The notes beneath the pieces were generated by a model that made no database searches, had not been told where the DNA came from, and was given only the letters and a program-made list of their open reading frames with translations. A program made the position numbers and the translations under genes. A stretch of DNA of 43,779 bases. It comes from Carboxylicivirga fragile. GTDB taxonomy: Bacteria; Bacteroidota; Bacteroidia; Bacteroidales; Marinilabiliaceae. The stretch lies in assembly GCA_025499625.1 (NCBI GenBank), contig JAFMVD010000050.1, positions 1 through 43,779 on the forward strand, given 5' to 3'. Positions within the stretch are counted from its first letter, which is position 1, and every line of letters starts with the position of its first letter. Of this stretch, positions 15,182 through 21,939 are shown in pieces.

Positions 15182-16327
15182 ATGAATACTACTAGTAAAC
15201 GTTTATTTTCCCTCGATGCCTTTCGTGGCTTATGCATGTTAGGTATGTTGTTGGTTGATTATCCTGGCGACTGGGGCAATAAATACAAACCACTCATTCA
15301 TGCCAGTTGGAATGGCTTTACTTTGGCCGATCTTATATTCCCATCCTTCCTATTTATTGTTGGTGTGGCCATGATTTTTTCCTTGCAAAAAAGAGTGCAG
15401 AATGGCGATAGTCATGCTAAGATCATGAAACATGTAGCTAAGCGAGCTATCATCCTTATTCTCCTAGGTTGGCTGAGCAATGCCTTTTTGGATAGTCAAC
15501 CCATTTATAGCTTAAAGACTTTACGTATAATGGGCGTTCTTCAACGCATTGCCTTGGTATATGTTATCTGTTCATTTCTGTTTTTAAAGCTCAATGTCAA
15601 ACAGTTGTTATGGACTGGCATTGGAATGTTAATAGCCTTTTGGGGTATTTCTACATTGATTCCTGTGCCAGGTTATGGCATGCCCAACCTTAATGTCTTG
15701 CCTGCCGATGGCATTGCTAACCTTTCTGTTTGGATTGATTCCGTTGTGCTCGAAGGCCATGTGGCAGAATGGAACAAACCATTCGACAATGAAGGTATAC
15801 TCGGAACGATACCTGCAGTAGTCACGTGTTTACTGGGAATGCTGGTTGGCCTATTACTTAAATCAGATAAAGATGGAGCCACTAAAACAGCTTGGTTATT
15901 CTTGAGTGGATGTGCCTTGTTAGCCATTGCATCTGTTTGGAATGTATGGTATCCAATTAATAAGTTGTTATGGTCCAGTACCTTTGTTTTATATTCAGGT
16001 GGATGGTCTTTGTTAATCCTTGCCGCCTTCTATTGGTTGATTGATGTGCAGGGATATACGCGCTGGAGCAGACCGTTTCAAATACTTGGCAAGAATGCTG
16101 TATTAGTGTTTACAGCTGCTCTGTGTTTTCAAGGCGCTTTCTGGCGTATTCAAATACCTTATGAGGGAGCCGAAACAGCATTGCGCTGGGCGGTCTATTC
16201 CAAGTTCTATGCACCACTATTTACCGATCCATTAAAAAGCTCCATCCTCTACACTTTCACAGTGATTTTGTTTTGGTACGGTGTATCTTATATCCTAGAT
16301 AAAAAGAAGATATATTTAAGAGCATAA
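15182..16327 (+). CDS. HGSNAT-like membrane acyltransferase (DUF5009/NagX-type)
   Basis: A 381-residue polytopic protein with about ten membrane spans. The N-terminus RLFSLDAFRGLCMLGMLLVDYPG, then HASWNGFTLADLIFPSFLFIVG, are the signature blocks of the heparan-alpha-glucosaminide N-acetyltransferase-like family (DUF5009/DUF1624, NagX). The His in HASWNGF corresponds to the conserved active-site region. The human enzyme moves an acetyl group from cytosolic acetyl-CoA across the membrane to a terminal glucosamine. Bacterial members are poorly characterised and often sit with sugar-degradation genes. Here it diverges from the LytS/LytTR pair and lies near an exo-glucosaminidase, so acetylation of released glucosamine is a reasonable inference. 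A terminator hairpin follows 38 bp downstream. Confidence 0.88.
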   Translation: MNTTSKRLFSLDAFRGLCMLGMLLVDYPGDWGNKYKPLIHASWNGFTLADLIFPSFLFIVGVAMIFSLQKRVQNGDSHAKIMKHVAKRAIILILLGWLSNAFLDSQPIYSLKTLRIMGVLQRIALVYVICSFLFLKLNVKQLLWTGIGMLIAFWGISTLIPVPGYGMPNLNVLPADGIANLSVWIDSVVLEGHVAEWNKPFDNEGILGTIPAVVTCLLGMLVGLLLKSDKDGATKTAWLFLSGCALLAIASVWNVWYPINKLLWSSTFVLYSGGWSLLILAAFYWLIDVQGYTRWSRPFQILGKNAVLVFTAALCFQGAFWRIQIPYEGAETALRWAVYSKFYAPLFTDPLKSSILYTFTVILFWYGVSYILDKKKIYLRA

Positions 16328-16365
16328 TCGTCTTATTTTTGATAGATCCTATATCAAAAAGAAGG

Positions 16366-16397
16366 AACGCCCCTTGATGTCAAACTCAAGGGGCGTT
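16366..16397 (+). terminator. Hairpin terminator after the HGSNAT-like gene
   Basis: A perfect 12-bp stem, AACGCCCCTTGA (16366-16377) and TCAAGGGGCGTT (16386-16397), with an 8-nt loop. The following tract is only weakly U-rich. It forms the left end of a ~150-bp repeat. In the second repeat copy the left arm has three changes and the stem is broken. Confidence 0.65.
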
Positions 16398-16523
16398 CTG
16401 TAATAATGTGATTATTCGGTAGCTTTCACTGAATGTCCGAAAAATTGTTGCAACTTCAAACCTTGTGCTGTGGGCCGAATTCCCCTTTAGGGGCTAGGGG
16501 TAAGGCTAAACAGGCAAAAAGTT
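16366..16523. repeat. Long intergenic repeat, copy 1
   Basis: About 130 core bases match 18950-19105 with roughly eight differences by eye. Landmarks are TTGATGTCAAACTCAAGGGG, ATTATTCGGTAGCTTTC, GAATGTCCGAAAAATTG, TGGGCCGAATTCCCCTTTAG and TAGGGGT. Both copies have the same orientation, and both lie just downstream (in the minus sense) of a minus-strand gene. The region between the copies carries four minus-strand genes. It is non-coding. Confidence 0.8.
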
Positions 16524-16542
16524 GGACTCTAAATAACTTCAT

Positions 16543-17286
16543 TTACAACAAATAAAATATACAATAAATCATACCCAGATTAAATCCAGAATGGCATAAA
16601 ACAGCACCCCATAAGGAATTAGTGAGTTCTTTCATTTTAAAAAACAGAATACTTACACCAAACATGCTCATTACCCAAATCAGTGTAGGAACTAAATAAA
16701 AGTCCCAGCTACTATTTACAAACACCAATCCAAAATGAGAAATGTGTGTTAAAGCAAAAGCCATACTATCAATAATAGATGCTTTTTTATCTCCAATTGA
16801 TTTCGCAAAACTCCCATGAACAATACCTCGAAAAAACAGCTCTTCACCAATCGGACTGAAAGTCATTCCGGTAATCGCCATGATTATAAACATGACTTTT
16901 TTATCATGAGCAGCAATACCTTCTGTTATATTATATGATTTACCAATATATGCGTACCAATTTTCATAGGTATTATCAAAGAGGCAAATGCCTACAAAAT
17001 GCAATAAGACACTAAAAGCAAGACCTGACATCAACGCATATACTAGAAACTTATATTTTGATGTTTTCTTAAGCCCTATTTGATTTAATCCATGTTTGTT
17101 AAGAAATATAAAAGGTAGCAAAGCAGAAATAAGCATTACTAAACCAATTAGGCTGTAATTTCCTGTCTCATTTGCTTTAAGAACTAATATGAACCTGGGA
17201 ATACAGATTATCAATAATAGAAATAGCCCAAATTTCCAATTCAATCTGAATACTCTATTCCAAATTTTTCTTAATCCATTCTCCAT
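16543..17286 (-). CDS. CPBP-family intramembrane metalloprotease (CAAX protease-like)
   Basis: A 247-residue membrane protein with about seven spans and the Abi/CPBP signature. The motif EE-x-x-x-R is at GEELFFRG (Glu148, Glu149, Arg153), followed by a His in FALTHISHFG (His181 or His184) and LCHSGFN (His232, Asn236). These residues form the catalytic site in Rce1-type proteases. In bacteria the family serves in immunity to bacteriocins, in protein processing, or in unknown roles. It is the last gene of a probable operon with an ICMT-like gene (46 bp upstream) and a Crp regulator. Confidence 0.88.
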   Translation of the reverse strand: MENGLRKIWNRVFRLNWKFGLFLLLIICIPRFILVLKANETGNYSLIGLVMLISALLPFIFLNKHGLNQIGLKKTSKYKFLVYALMSGLAFSVLLHFVGICLFDNTYENWYAYIGKSYNITEGIAAHDKKVMFIIMAITGMTFSPIGEELFFRGIVHGSFAKSIGDKKASIIDSMAFALTHISHFGLVFVNSSWDFYLVPTLIWVMSMFGVSILFFKMKELTNSLWGAVLCHSGFNLGMIYCIFYLL

Positions 17287-17332
17287 ATGTGTTACTGTCT
17301 ATGTTAAGCATTCGATTTAATCACCAGTAGAT

Positions 17333-17776
17333 TTATATCCACTTCCTCACTTTTGATTTATACTTTTTATACTCATCCCCAAATGTCTGTTCCATAATTC
17401 GCTCTTCAAACGGAATATAGTAATTATTTGTTATTACAATAAAAAGTAAACAGCCAATAATAGGAAGAACTGTTCCTAAAAGAACCCAAAGCCCAAATAA
17501 ACTAATTGTAAAGCCAAGATAAATGGGATTCCTGCTATATTTAAAAAGTCCAGTGCTTACAAGTTTTCCTGGGACTTTAAATGTGTGTATTTCTGTGTTA
17601 ATCTTTTCAAACCCTTTTCTTACAACTACTGTCATTAGGAATCCAAATATCAAAAATACTATACCAATGTAATTAAACGGTTCTTGAATAATTTCTTTAA
17701 AAACGAATAGGTTCCTTAGTGCAAGCATAATGATTATGCAGATTAAGAAAAGGAATGGTGGAATTAGTTTTTTCAT
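17333..17776 (-). CDS. Isoprenylcysteine carboxyl methyltransferase (ICMT)-like membrane protein
   Basis: A 147-residue protein with about four membrane spans. Typical blocks are LVSTGLFKYSRNPIYLGF (the R-N-P-x-Y motif) and, near the end, EERIMEQTFGDEYKKYKSKVRKWI, the E-x-x-(L/M)-x-x-x-F-G-x-x-Y-x-x-Y pattern that forms the SAM pocket in ICMT and the related phospholipid methyltransferases. Bacteria lack CAAX prenylation, so the substrate is likely a lipid or small hydrophobic molecule. It lies between a Crp-family regulator and a CPBP protease, and all three genes point the same way. Confidence 0.85.
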   Translation of the reverse strand: MKKLIPPFLFLICIIIMLALRNLFVFKEIIQEPFNYIGIVFLIFGFLMTVVVRKGFEKINTEIHTFKVPGKLVSTGLFKYSRNPIYLGFTISLFGLWVLLGTVLPIIGCLLFIVITNNYYIPFEERIMEQTFGDEYKKYKSKVRKWI

Positions 17777-17838
17777 ACTTTAAGTTTTTTGTTTCCTCAA
17801 AGCTACTTTGAAGTAATTCCACTTGCATTAACCTAGGT

Positions 17839-18414
17839 TTATACTTGCATCTTTTTTCTGATTCGACTTAAAGCTATTGGTGTTATTCCAAGATACGAAG
17901 CAACCATGTGTTGTTTTACTCTGCTTTCTAAATTCGGATATTCTTCCAGGAATATTTTATACCTGCTTTCTGCATCTAACAATAAAAATTCACGCTCCCG
18001 TTTTTCTTTTACTGCATATCCCTTTTCTAAAAGCTTTATTAGTAATGAATTCCATTTGGGCTTGTGTTCTCTCAGTTTTTGCCATTTGTCGTGCGAGATT
18101 ACCAAGACTTTTGAATCTTCTATTGCTTCGATAAAAAAGAAAGAACTTGTTTTTGAAATCATTGCTGAATAGGAACTAATAAAACTCTTTTCAGGCATAA
18201 AAACCTTTGTGAGTTCTTTTCCTTGTTCCGAAATATAAACGTATCGGAATAATCCGCTTAAAACGAATCCAAATTCAGTGGGGATTTGTCCGGCTCTAAT
18301 AAAATTATCTTTCGCTTTAAAGGACCTTATACTTGATATTTCGATAAATTCAGAAATCTCCGATTCCGTTAAATCAGTAAGTTGTTTTATCGTATTTGTA
18401 ATTTCTACGGTCAT
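17839..18414 (-). CDS. Crp/Fnr-family transcriptional regulator
   Basis: A 191-residue regulator with an N-terminal cyclic-nucleotide-binding-like beta-roll (about 20-115: FIRAGQIPTEFGFVLSGLFR, then GKELTKVF) and a C-terminal helix-turn-helix of the Bacteroidota Crp subtype (QHMVASYLGITPIALSRIRKK). No Cys cluster for an iron-sulfur centre is present, so it is not an FNR oxygen sensor. The Arg and Glu of a true cAMP pocket are not evident, and the effector is unknown. It leads the ICMT-like and CPBP genes (62-bp gap) and probably controls them. Confidence 0.88.
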   Translation of the reverse strand: MTVEITNTIKQLTDLTESEISEFIEISSIRSFKAKDNFIRAGQIPTEFGFVLSGLFRYVYISEQGKELTKVFMPEKSFISSYSAMISKTSSFFFIEAIEDSKVLVISHDKWQKLREHKPKWNSLLIKLLEKGYAVKEKREREFLLLDAESRYKIFLEEYPNLESRVKQHMVASYLGITPIALSRIRKKMQV

Positions 18415-18534
18415 TTTTTATTGCTTCATTTAGCCAGTTGTTTCTATTATCGACCACAACTTAATTATTTTATTTAAATCATAGATATAGACAACTATTA
18501 GGGTTTATCATCCAATCTGTAAATCAATAAAACT

Positions 18535-18897
18535 TTAAATGTCTAATACTGCAATGGTCCCTAATACGTATATAATTGATATAGTTATTCTAAAGTACTT
18601 TAGAAACCCTTTATCATGTTCCCATTTGTCAAGTAGTTTTTCATATGTTATTACCTTTTTATATCTAATTATATTAAAGGTCAAGGGTAAAATTGCGATA
18701 GAAATAATTAAAACAAGATTAGGATTAGATTTAATATTAGGATTCAAAATCTTTATAATGACTAATATATTTAACCATTGGAGTAAACTTGTAAATACAA
18801 TACCTGCAAACACGCAATTGCCCGAATAATCGAAAACTCTATCATAAAGTAATGCAATATGATAAAATACGATGTCAAAAAATCTTATAGGGTTCAT
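18535..18897 (-). CDS. Small four-span membrane protein, uncharacterised
   Basis: A 120-residue protein beginning MNPIRFFDIVFYHIALLYDR. Three to four hydrophobic segments cover about residues 25-50, 60-78 and 98-118, with a charged loop RYKKVITYEKLLDKWEHDKG between the last two. The N-terminal block M-N-P-I-R-F-F-D is one I associate with a small Bacteroidota membrane-protein family of unknown function. No catalytic motif is visible. It is the upstream-most gene inside the pair of ~150-bp repeats and stands 120 bp from the Crp gene, so it may be a separate transcript. Confidence 0.7.
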   Translation of the reverse strand: MNPIRFFDIVFYHIALLYDRVFDYSGNCVFAGIVFTSLLQWLNILVIIKILNPNIKSNPNLVLIISIAILPLTFNIIRYKKVITYEKLLDKWEHDKGFLKYFRITISIIYVLGTIAVLDI

Positions 18898-18949
18898 ATG
18901 GTAATTTAAATCTTTAGGTTTCTTTTAATTATTAGCAATGTTTTACGTG

Positions 18950-19105
18950 CGTAGCCTCTTGATGTCAAACTCAAGGGGCGTTCTGTAAAAATATGATTAT
19001 TCGGTAGCTTTCCCTGAATGTCCGAAAAATTGTTTTCAACTTCAAACCTTGCGCTGTGGGCCGAATTCCCCTTTAGGGGGTAGGGGTGAGTGCTGCAAAT
19101 AGTTG
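18950..19105. repeat. Long intergenic repeat, copy 2
   Basis: Direct repeat of 16366-16523. The left arm of the hairpin reads GTAGCCTCTTGA instead of AACGCCCCTTGA, so the stem is no longer perfect; the right arm is unchanged. A short open frame through this copy (18906-19136, minus) is an artefact of the repeat. The copy lies between the small membrane protein gene and the secreted protein gene at 19123. Confidence 0.8.
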
Positions 19106-19122
19106 AACTATAAAAGTTTCTT

Positions 19123-20010
19123 CTACAAAAGTTCAATTGTCTTTATAATATCTTTCAGTTTATCTAGTTTATTTATGTCTGTAATAGTCCCAATTATTAA
19201 TATGTCAAAATTATTACAATAAATGACTGCCATACAGTTGTAGGAAATTTGAGAACCCTTTTGACTTTTATAAGTTATTAAATCTGAATTAAGGCTACAG
19301 ACACTTAAAGTTTCTTTCGAGATTTGTTCTCTAATTGGAAAGTATTTGTTTGCAAAATAATCATATAAATCAGTTTGATTAAATTTTTCAAAATTAGCCT
19401 TTTCGCTCCTAACAAGATTCAAGTATGATGCTAGCTCATTATTATCATCTCTTTCTTCAAACCTTAAACTAACAGCGCTTGCACTTACTTCCTTCAGAAA
19501 TGTCTGATTCGTATCAACTCTGAAACCAATAAGCTTATAGGGATCTAATTTTATTGTTGAATCATATTTCCCATTTAAAACCACATTTCTTAATTCTTCT
19601 TTCCTCTCTTTTGTATAACTTGATAATATAGCAATTTGTAAATTATCTTCACCAAAAAGTAGTACACATTCTTCTAATTCTGAAGTGGGATTTTTCACCG
19701 TTAATTGAAGAGCTCTATATCCATTGTATTTGAATTCCTTTTCTTCCAAGATACTAAATCCTTGTTGTAGAATTATTCCAACCTGCTGAATTATCCAATC
19801 TCTAAAAATAATTGGAACAGCCATCTCTGAAACTTTAATAAATGAAGAGTCCTCTCGAGATTCGTATCCAGAAATTTTATCTGACTTAACAAAATCATGA
19901 GGAATTTCAATAAGAACTTTTGTTCCCTCAACTTGGACAAAGTTTTGCCCATAAGTAATACTGCAATGCGTTATTAAAAAAAATAGTAATACTAAGGATA
20001 ATTTACTCAT
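19123..20010 (-). CDS. Secreted protein of unknown function
   Basis: A 295-residue protein with a clear signal peptide (residues 1-21, cleaved near ITYGQ). The mature protein reads as alternating strands and helices. Its start, FVQVEGTKVLIEIPHDFVKS, is followed by SGYESREDSSFIKVSEMAVPI, reminiscent of DcrB/PsbP-like periplasmic domains in which a short lipid-binding-like fold is followed by a repeated region. A second similar half may begin near LDPYKLIGFRVD. I do not assign a function. A good promoter lies about 110 bp upstream. Confidence 0.75.
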   Translation of the reverse strand: MSKLSLVLLFFLITHCSITYGQNFVQVEGTKVLIEIPHDFVKSDKISGYESREDSSFIKVSEMAVPIIFRDWIIQQVGIILQQGFSILEEKEFKYNGYRALQLTVKNPTSELEECVLLFGEDNLQIAILSSYTKERKEELRNVVLNGKYDSTIKLDPYKLIGFRVDTNQTFLKEVSASAVSLRFEERDDNNELASYLNLVRSEKANFEKFNQTDLYDYFANKYFPIREQISKETLSVCSLNSDLITYKSQKGSQISYNCMAVIYCNNFDILIIGTITDINKLDKLKDIIKTIELL

Positions 20011-20121
20011 ACTATAAAATCTTATGTCTCATAATTGTAAACAATGGTCTCACTGCATGACGTCGTGAGGAATTTTAACCATATTAACTTTCCATTCCGA
20101 TAACCTTCGAGAGAGCGGTAC

Positions 20122-20151
20122 CAAAGTTATCGATTGTTTTATCTTTTCAAA
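20122..20151 (-). promoter_or_regulatory. Promoter of the 19123-20010 gene
   Basis: On the minus strand TTTG (20148-20151) is followed after 18 nt by TAACTTTG (20122-20129). This matches the Bacteroidota TTTG-N(17-23)-TAnnTTTG promoter. The start codon at 20010 is about 110 nt downstream, so the transcript would have a long leader. The -7 box lies within a 7-bp inverted repeat, CGATAAC/GTTATCG. Confidence 0.55.
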
Positions 20152-20227
20152 AGCCAATTCTAAGATTAGGCAGAGGTCAACTATTCAACCTAAATCCTAA
20201 GCACTCATTAACGCCTAATGCTTTATA

Positions 20228-20683
20228 CTAGTGTATTACACTAGTTTTTATTGCTTTTGTTCTAGGGTCAAGAGTCAATGTATTTAACTCTTTAGTAATT
20301 TGATATTCCCAACCAATCCCATACTCTTGGATTATAAATCTGTAATAGTTTAATGCATAGGGGTTTGCTGAGTCACCATCTTGAATCTCGTAGCTGTTTA
20401 TTCTATACCCAATTGTCCCACAAGTATCTTGATAATTATTAATGTCAATAATTTCTTTTGCAAGTCTTTTAAGTTCTTCGGGGCTTTGGTAAAGATTATA
20501 GCTATTTAGCAATCTTAAAAGAGTCGAATTGTGCATTAAAACAGTCCGTAGTTCTATATTCTTCTGTTTTAGTATTTCTATTTCGGTGGTCGTATTTTCT
20601 TTGCTAAAACTGACATTTGAAAGCAAAAGTCCTATTGAAATACCAATTACAAGAATTGTAACTATTTTCAGATATTTTTGCAT
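20228..20683 (-). CDS. Membrane-anchored protein of unknown function
   Basis: A 151-residue protein with one N-terminal hydrophobic segment (about residues 7-24), which is a signal anchor or signal peptide. It is followed by a short coiled-coil-like helix (TTTEIEILKQKNIELRTVL) and a compact domain with DTCGTIGYRINSYEI and YYRFIIQEYGIGWEYQI. Family not recognised. The gene stands alone between two unrelated minus-strand genes, with about 110 bp on the upstream side. Confidence 0.65.
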   Translation of the reverse strand: MQKYLKIVTILVIGISIGLLLSNVSFSKENTTTEIEILKQKNIELRTVLMHNSTLLRLLNSYNLYQSPEELKRLAKEIIDINNYQDTCGTIGYRINSYEIQDGDSANPYALNYYRFIIQEYGIGWEYQITKELNTLTLDPRTKAIKTSVIH

Positions 20684-20793
20684 TTGAATAATTGATTTAT
20701 TGAATTTAAGTGAATGCTATGGTTGACTAGGTCAAGTGATTGGTAATCTATGAACCAAACCTTTCAAAGCTCCACTGAGCCAAAGTGCCGTTT

Positions 20794-21606
20794 TTATTTT
20801 ATTATTCCTCTAAAAAAATCTTTTGTTTTATCATAAAAGAGAACGCCAACTACATTTTTACCATTTTTGTCTTTCATAATTACAGGATATCCTTCACCTT
20901 CATGCTGCAATTGTTTGCGAGCTTTGAGAAACATACTTTGAAATTCATAAGAAAGAAGAAAAGAATAACAAAACCTTTGTGTCCATTCATCAAAGCTTAT
21001 TTTCTCTATTTCCCAATCTTCACCCTTATAATTAGTTAAAACTATTTGTGAATTGTGTTTGTCAAAATAAAACTCTGAATGAGCAAAAGAGTTCCTTAAA
21101 GACGAATGGTAACCCTTTTTAATTACGTTTCCTATTTGTAGTTCCTTACTATCAAAAATTTCTCGTACTTCCTGACGTATAAATTTATGTTTTGTAAAGT
21201 CTGGAATTTCAACCTTCCATCCATATTCTTCGGAGTTAGTCATTAATGCAAGGCGTTTTAACTGCCTTAGAAATGGTTTGGACTCCCATATATGAGTATA
21301 AATCATTAGTTCCCTAGCGATTTTATCTTCTGAATCTGCAGTTTCATCATCTTCAAATGTATAAGCTTCATTCAGATAGCGAGTTAAGTGATTAATCCTG
21401 AAAGCATCTCGGTGTCTATGTTCTGTGTAGTCAATTATATACGGATTAACGTTAGCTCCTTCTAAACTCTCAAGATATTCTGAATGAGCTAAAAATTGAA
21501 TAAAGTCATTTTCATTTAAAGAATTATTATGCGCAAAAATGAATGAATCTTGTATCGCTTTTTTAACTTCTTTCCAGATGGCAATAAATTCTTTTCGTTT
21601 AATCAT
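20794..21606 (-). CDS. Uncharacterised protein with a HEPN-like RNSFAH motif
   Basis: A 270-residue soluble, mostly helical protein. Residues 166-180 (YHSSLRNSFAHSEFY) contain R-x4-H (Arg171, His176) in a context like HEPN-type RNase or nucleotide-binding helical bundles, where LRNxxAH is the typical core. The N-terminal part is charged and helical. The C-terminal ~40 residues (EGEGYPVIMKDKNGKNVVGVLF) look like a small beta-hairpin domain. No toxin-antitoxin partner is adjacent: the neighbours are a small membrane-anchored protein and, across a terminator, an ABC exporter. HEPN assignment is by motif only. Confidence 0.65.
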   Translation of the reverse strand: MIKRKEFIAIWKEVKKAIQDSFIFAHNNSLNENDFIQFLAHSEYLESLEGANVNPYIIDYTEHRHRDAFRINHLTRYLNEAYTFEDDETADSEDKIARELMIYTHIWESKPFLRQLKRLALMTNSEEYGWKVEIPDFTKHKFIRQEVREIFDSKELQIGNVIKKGYHSSLRNSFAHSEFYFDKHNSQIVLTNYKGEDWEIEKISFDEWTQRFCYSFLLSYEFQSMFLKARKQLQHEGEGYPVIMKDKNGKNVVGVLFYDKTKDFFRGIIK

Positions 21607-21852
21607 TGTTTAATTCATTTTAGGTATTCGTACAATAATAACACCCAACTTGTCAACATGCCGTGTCTTATCTATATATCCCATATGGTCGGATAGGTAC
21701 TAGCCATCTTTTACCATAAGTATTATCTCTTTTAAAACTAAACAAAATAGTAGTAAGGATTAATATGTATTGGCTAATCTAGAACAATTCTACAATATGC
21801 TTGGCACACTAAAGTGGTGGTCTTATGAAAGATATTGGCTATTCATGCTAAT

Positions 21853-21886
21853 AAAAAACCGCAAAGCTTAGGCTCTGCGGTTTTTT
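21853..21886. terminator. Bidirectional intrinsic terminator
   Basis: AAAAAACCGCA (21853-21863) pairs perfectly with TGCGGTTTTTT (21876-21886) around a 12-nt loop, giving U runs on both strands. It lies just downstream of the ABC-permease/M1 gene on the minus strand (gene end 21940). Its first 17 bases match those of the GH2 terminator. The rest of the 333-bp gap (21607-21939) holds nothing else I recognise. Confidence 0.8.
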
Positions 21887-21939
21887 ATTCAAATCTTATC
21901 GATCATCTTTTTAATATCAATAGCGTATCTTATTTTTTT

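Noticed and set aside
18906-19136. A 76-codon minus-strand open frame
   Set aside because: It runs through the second copy of the intergenic repeat, and the other copy does not keep the frame. It is a chance frame.
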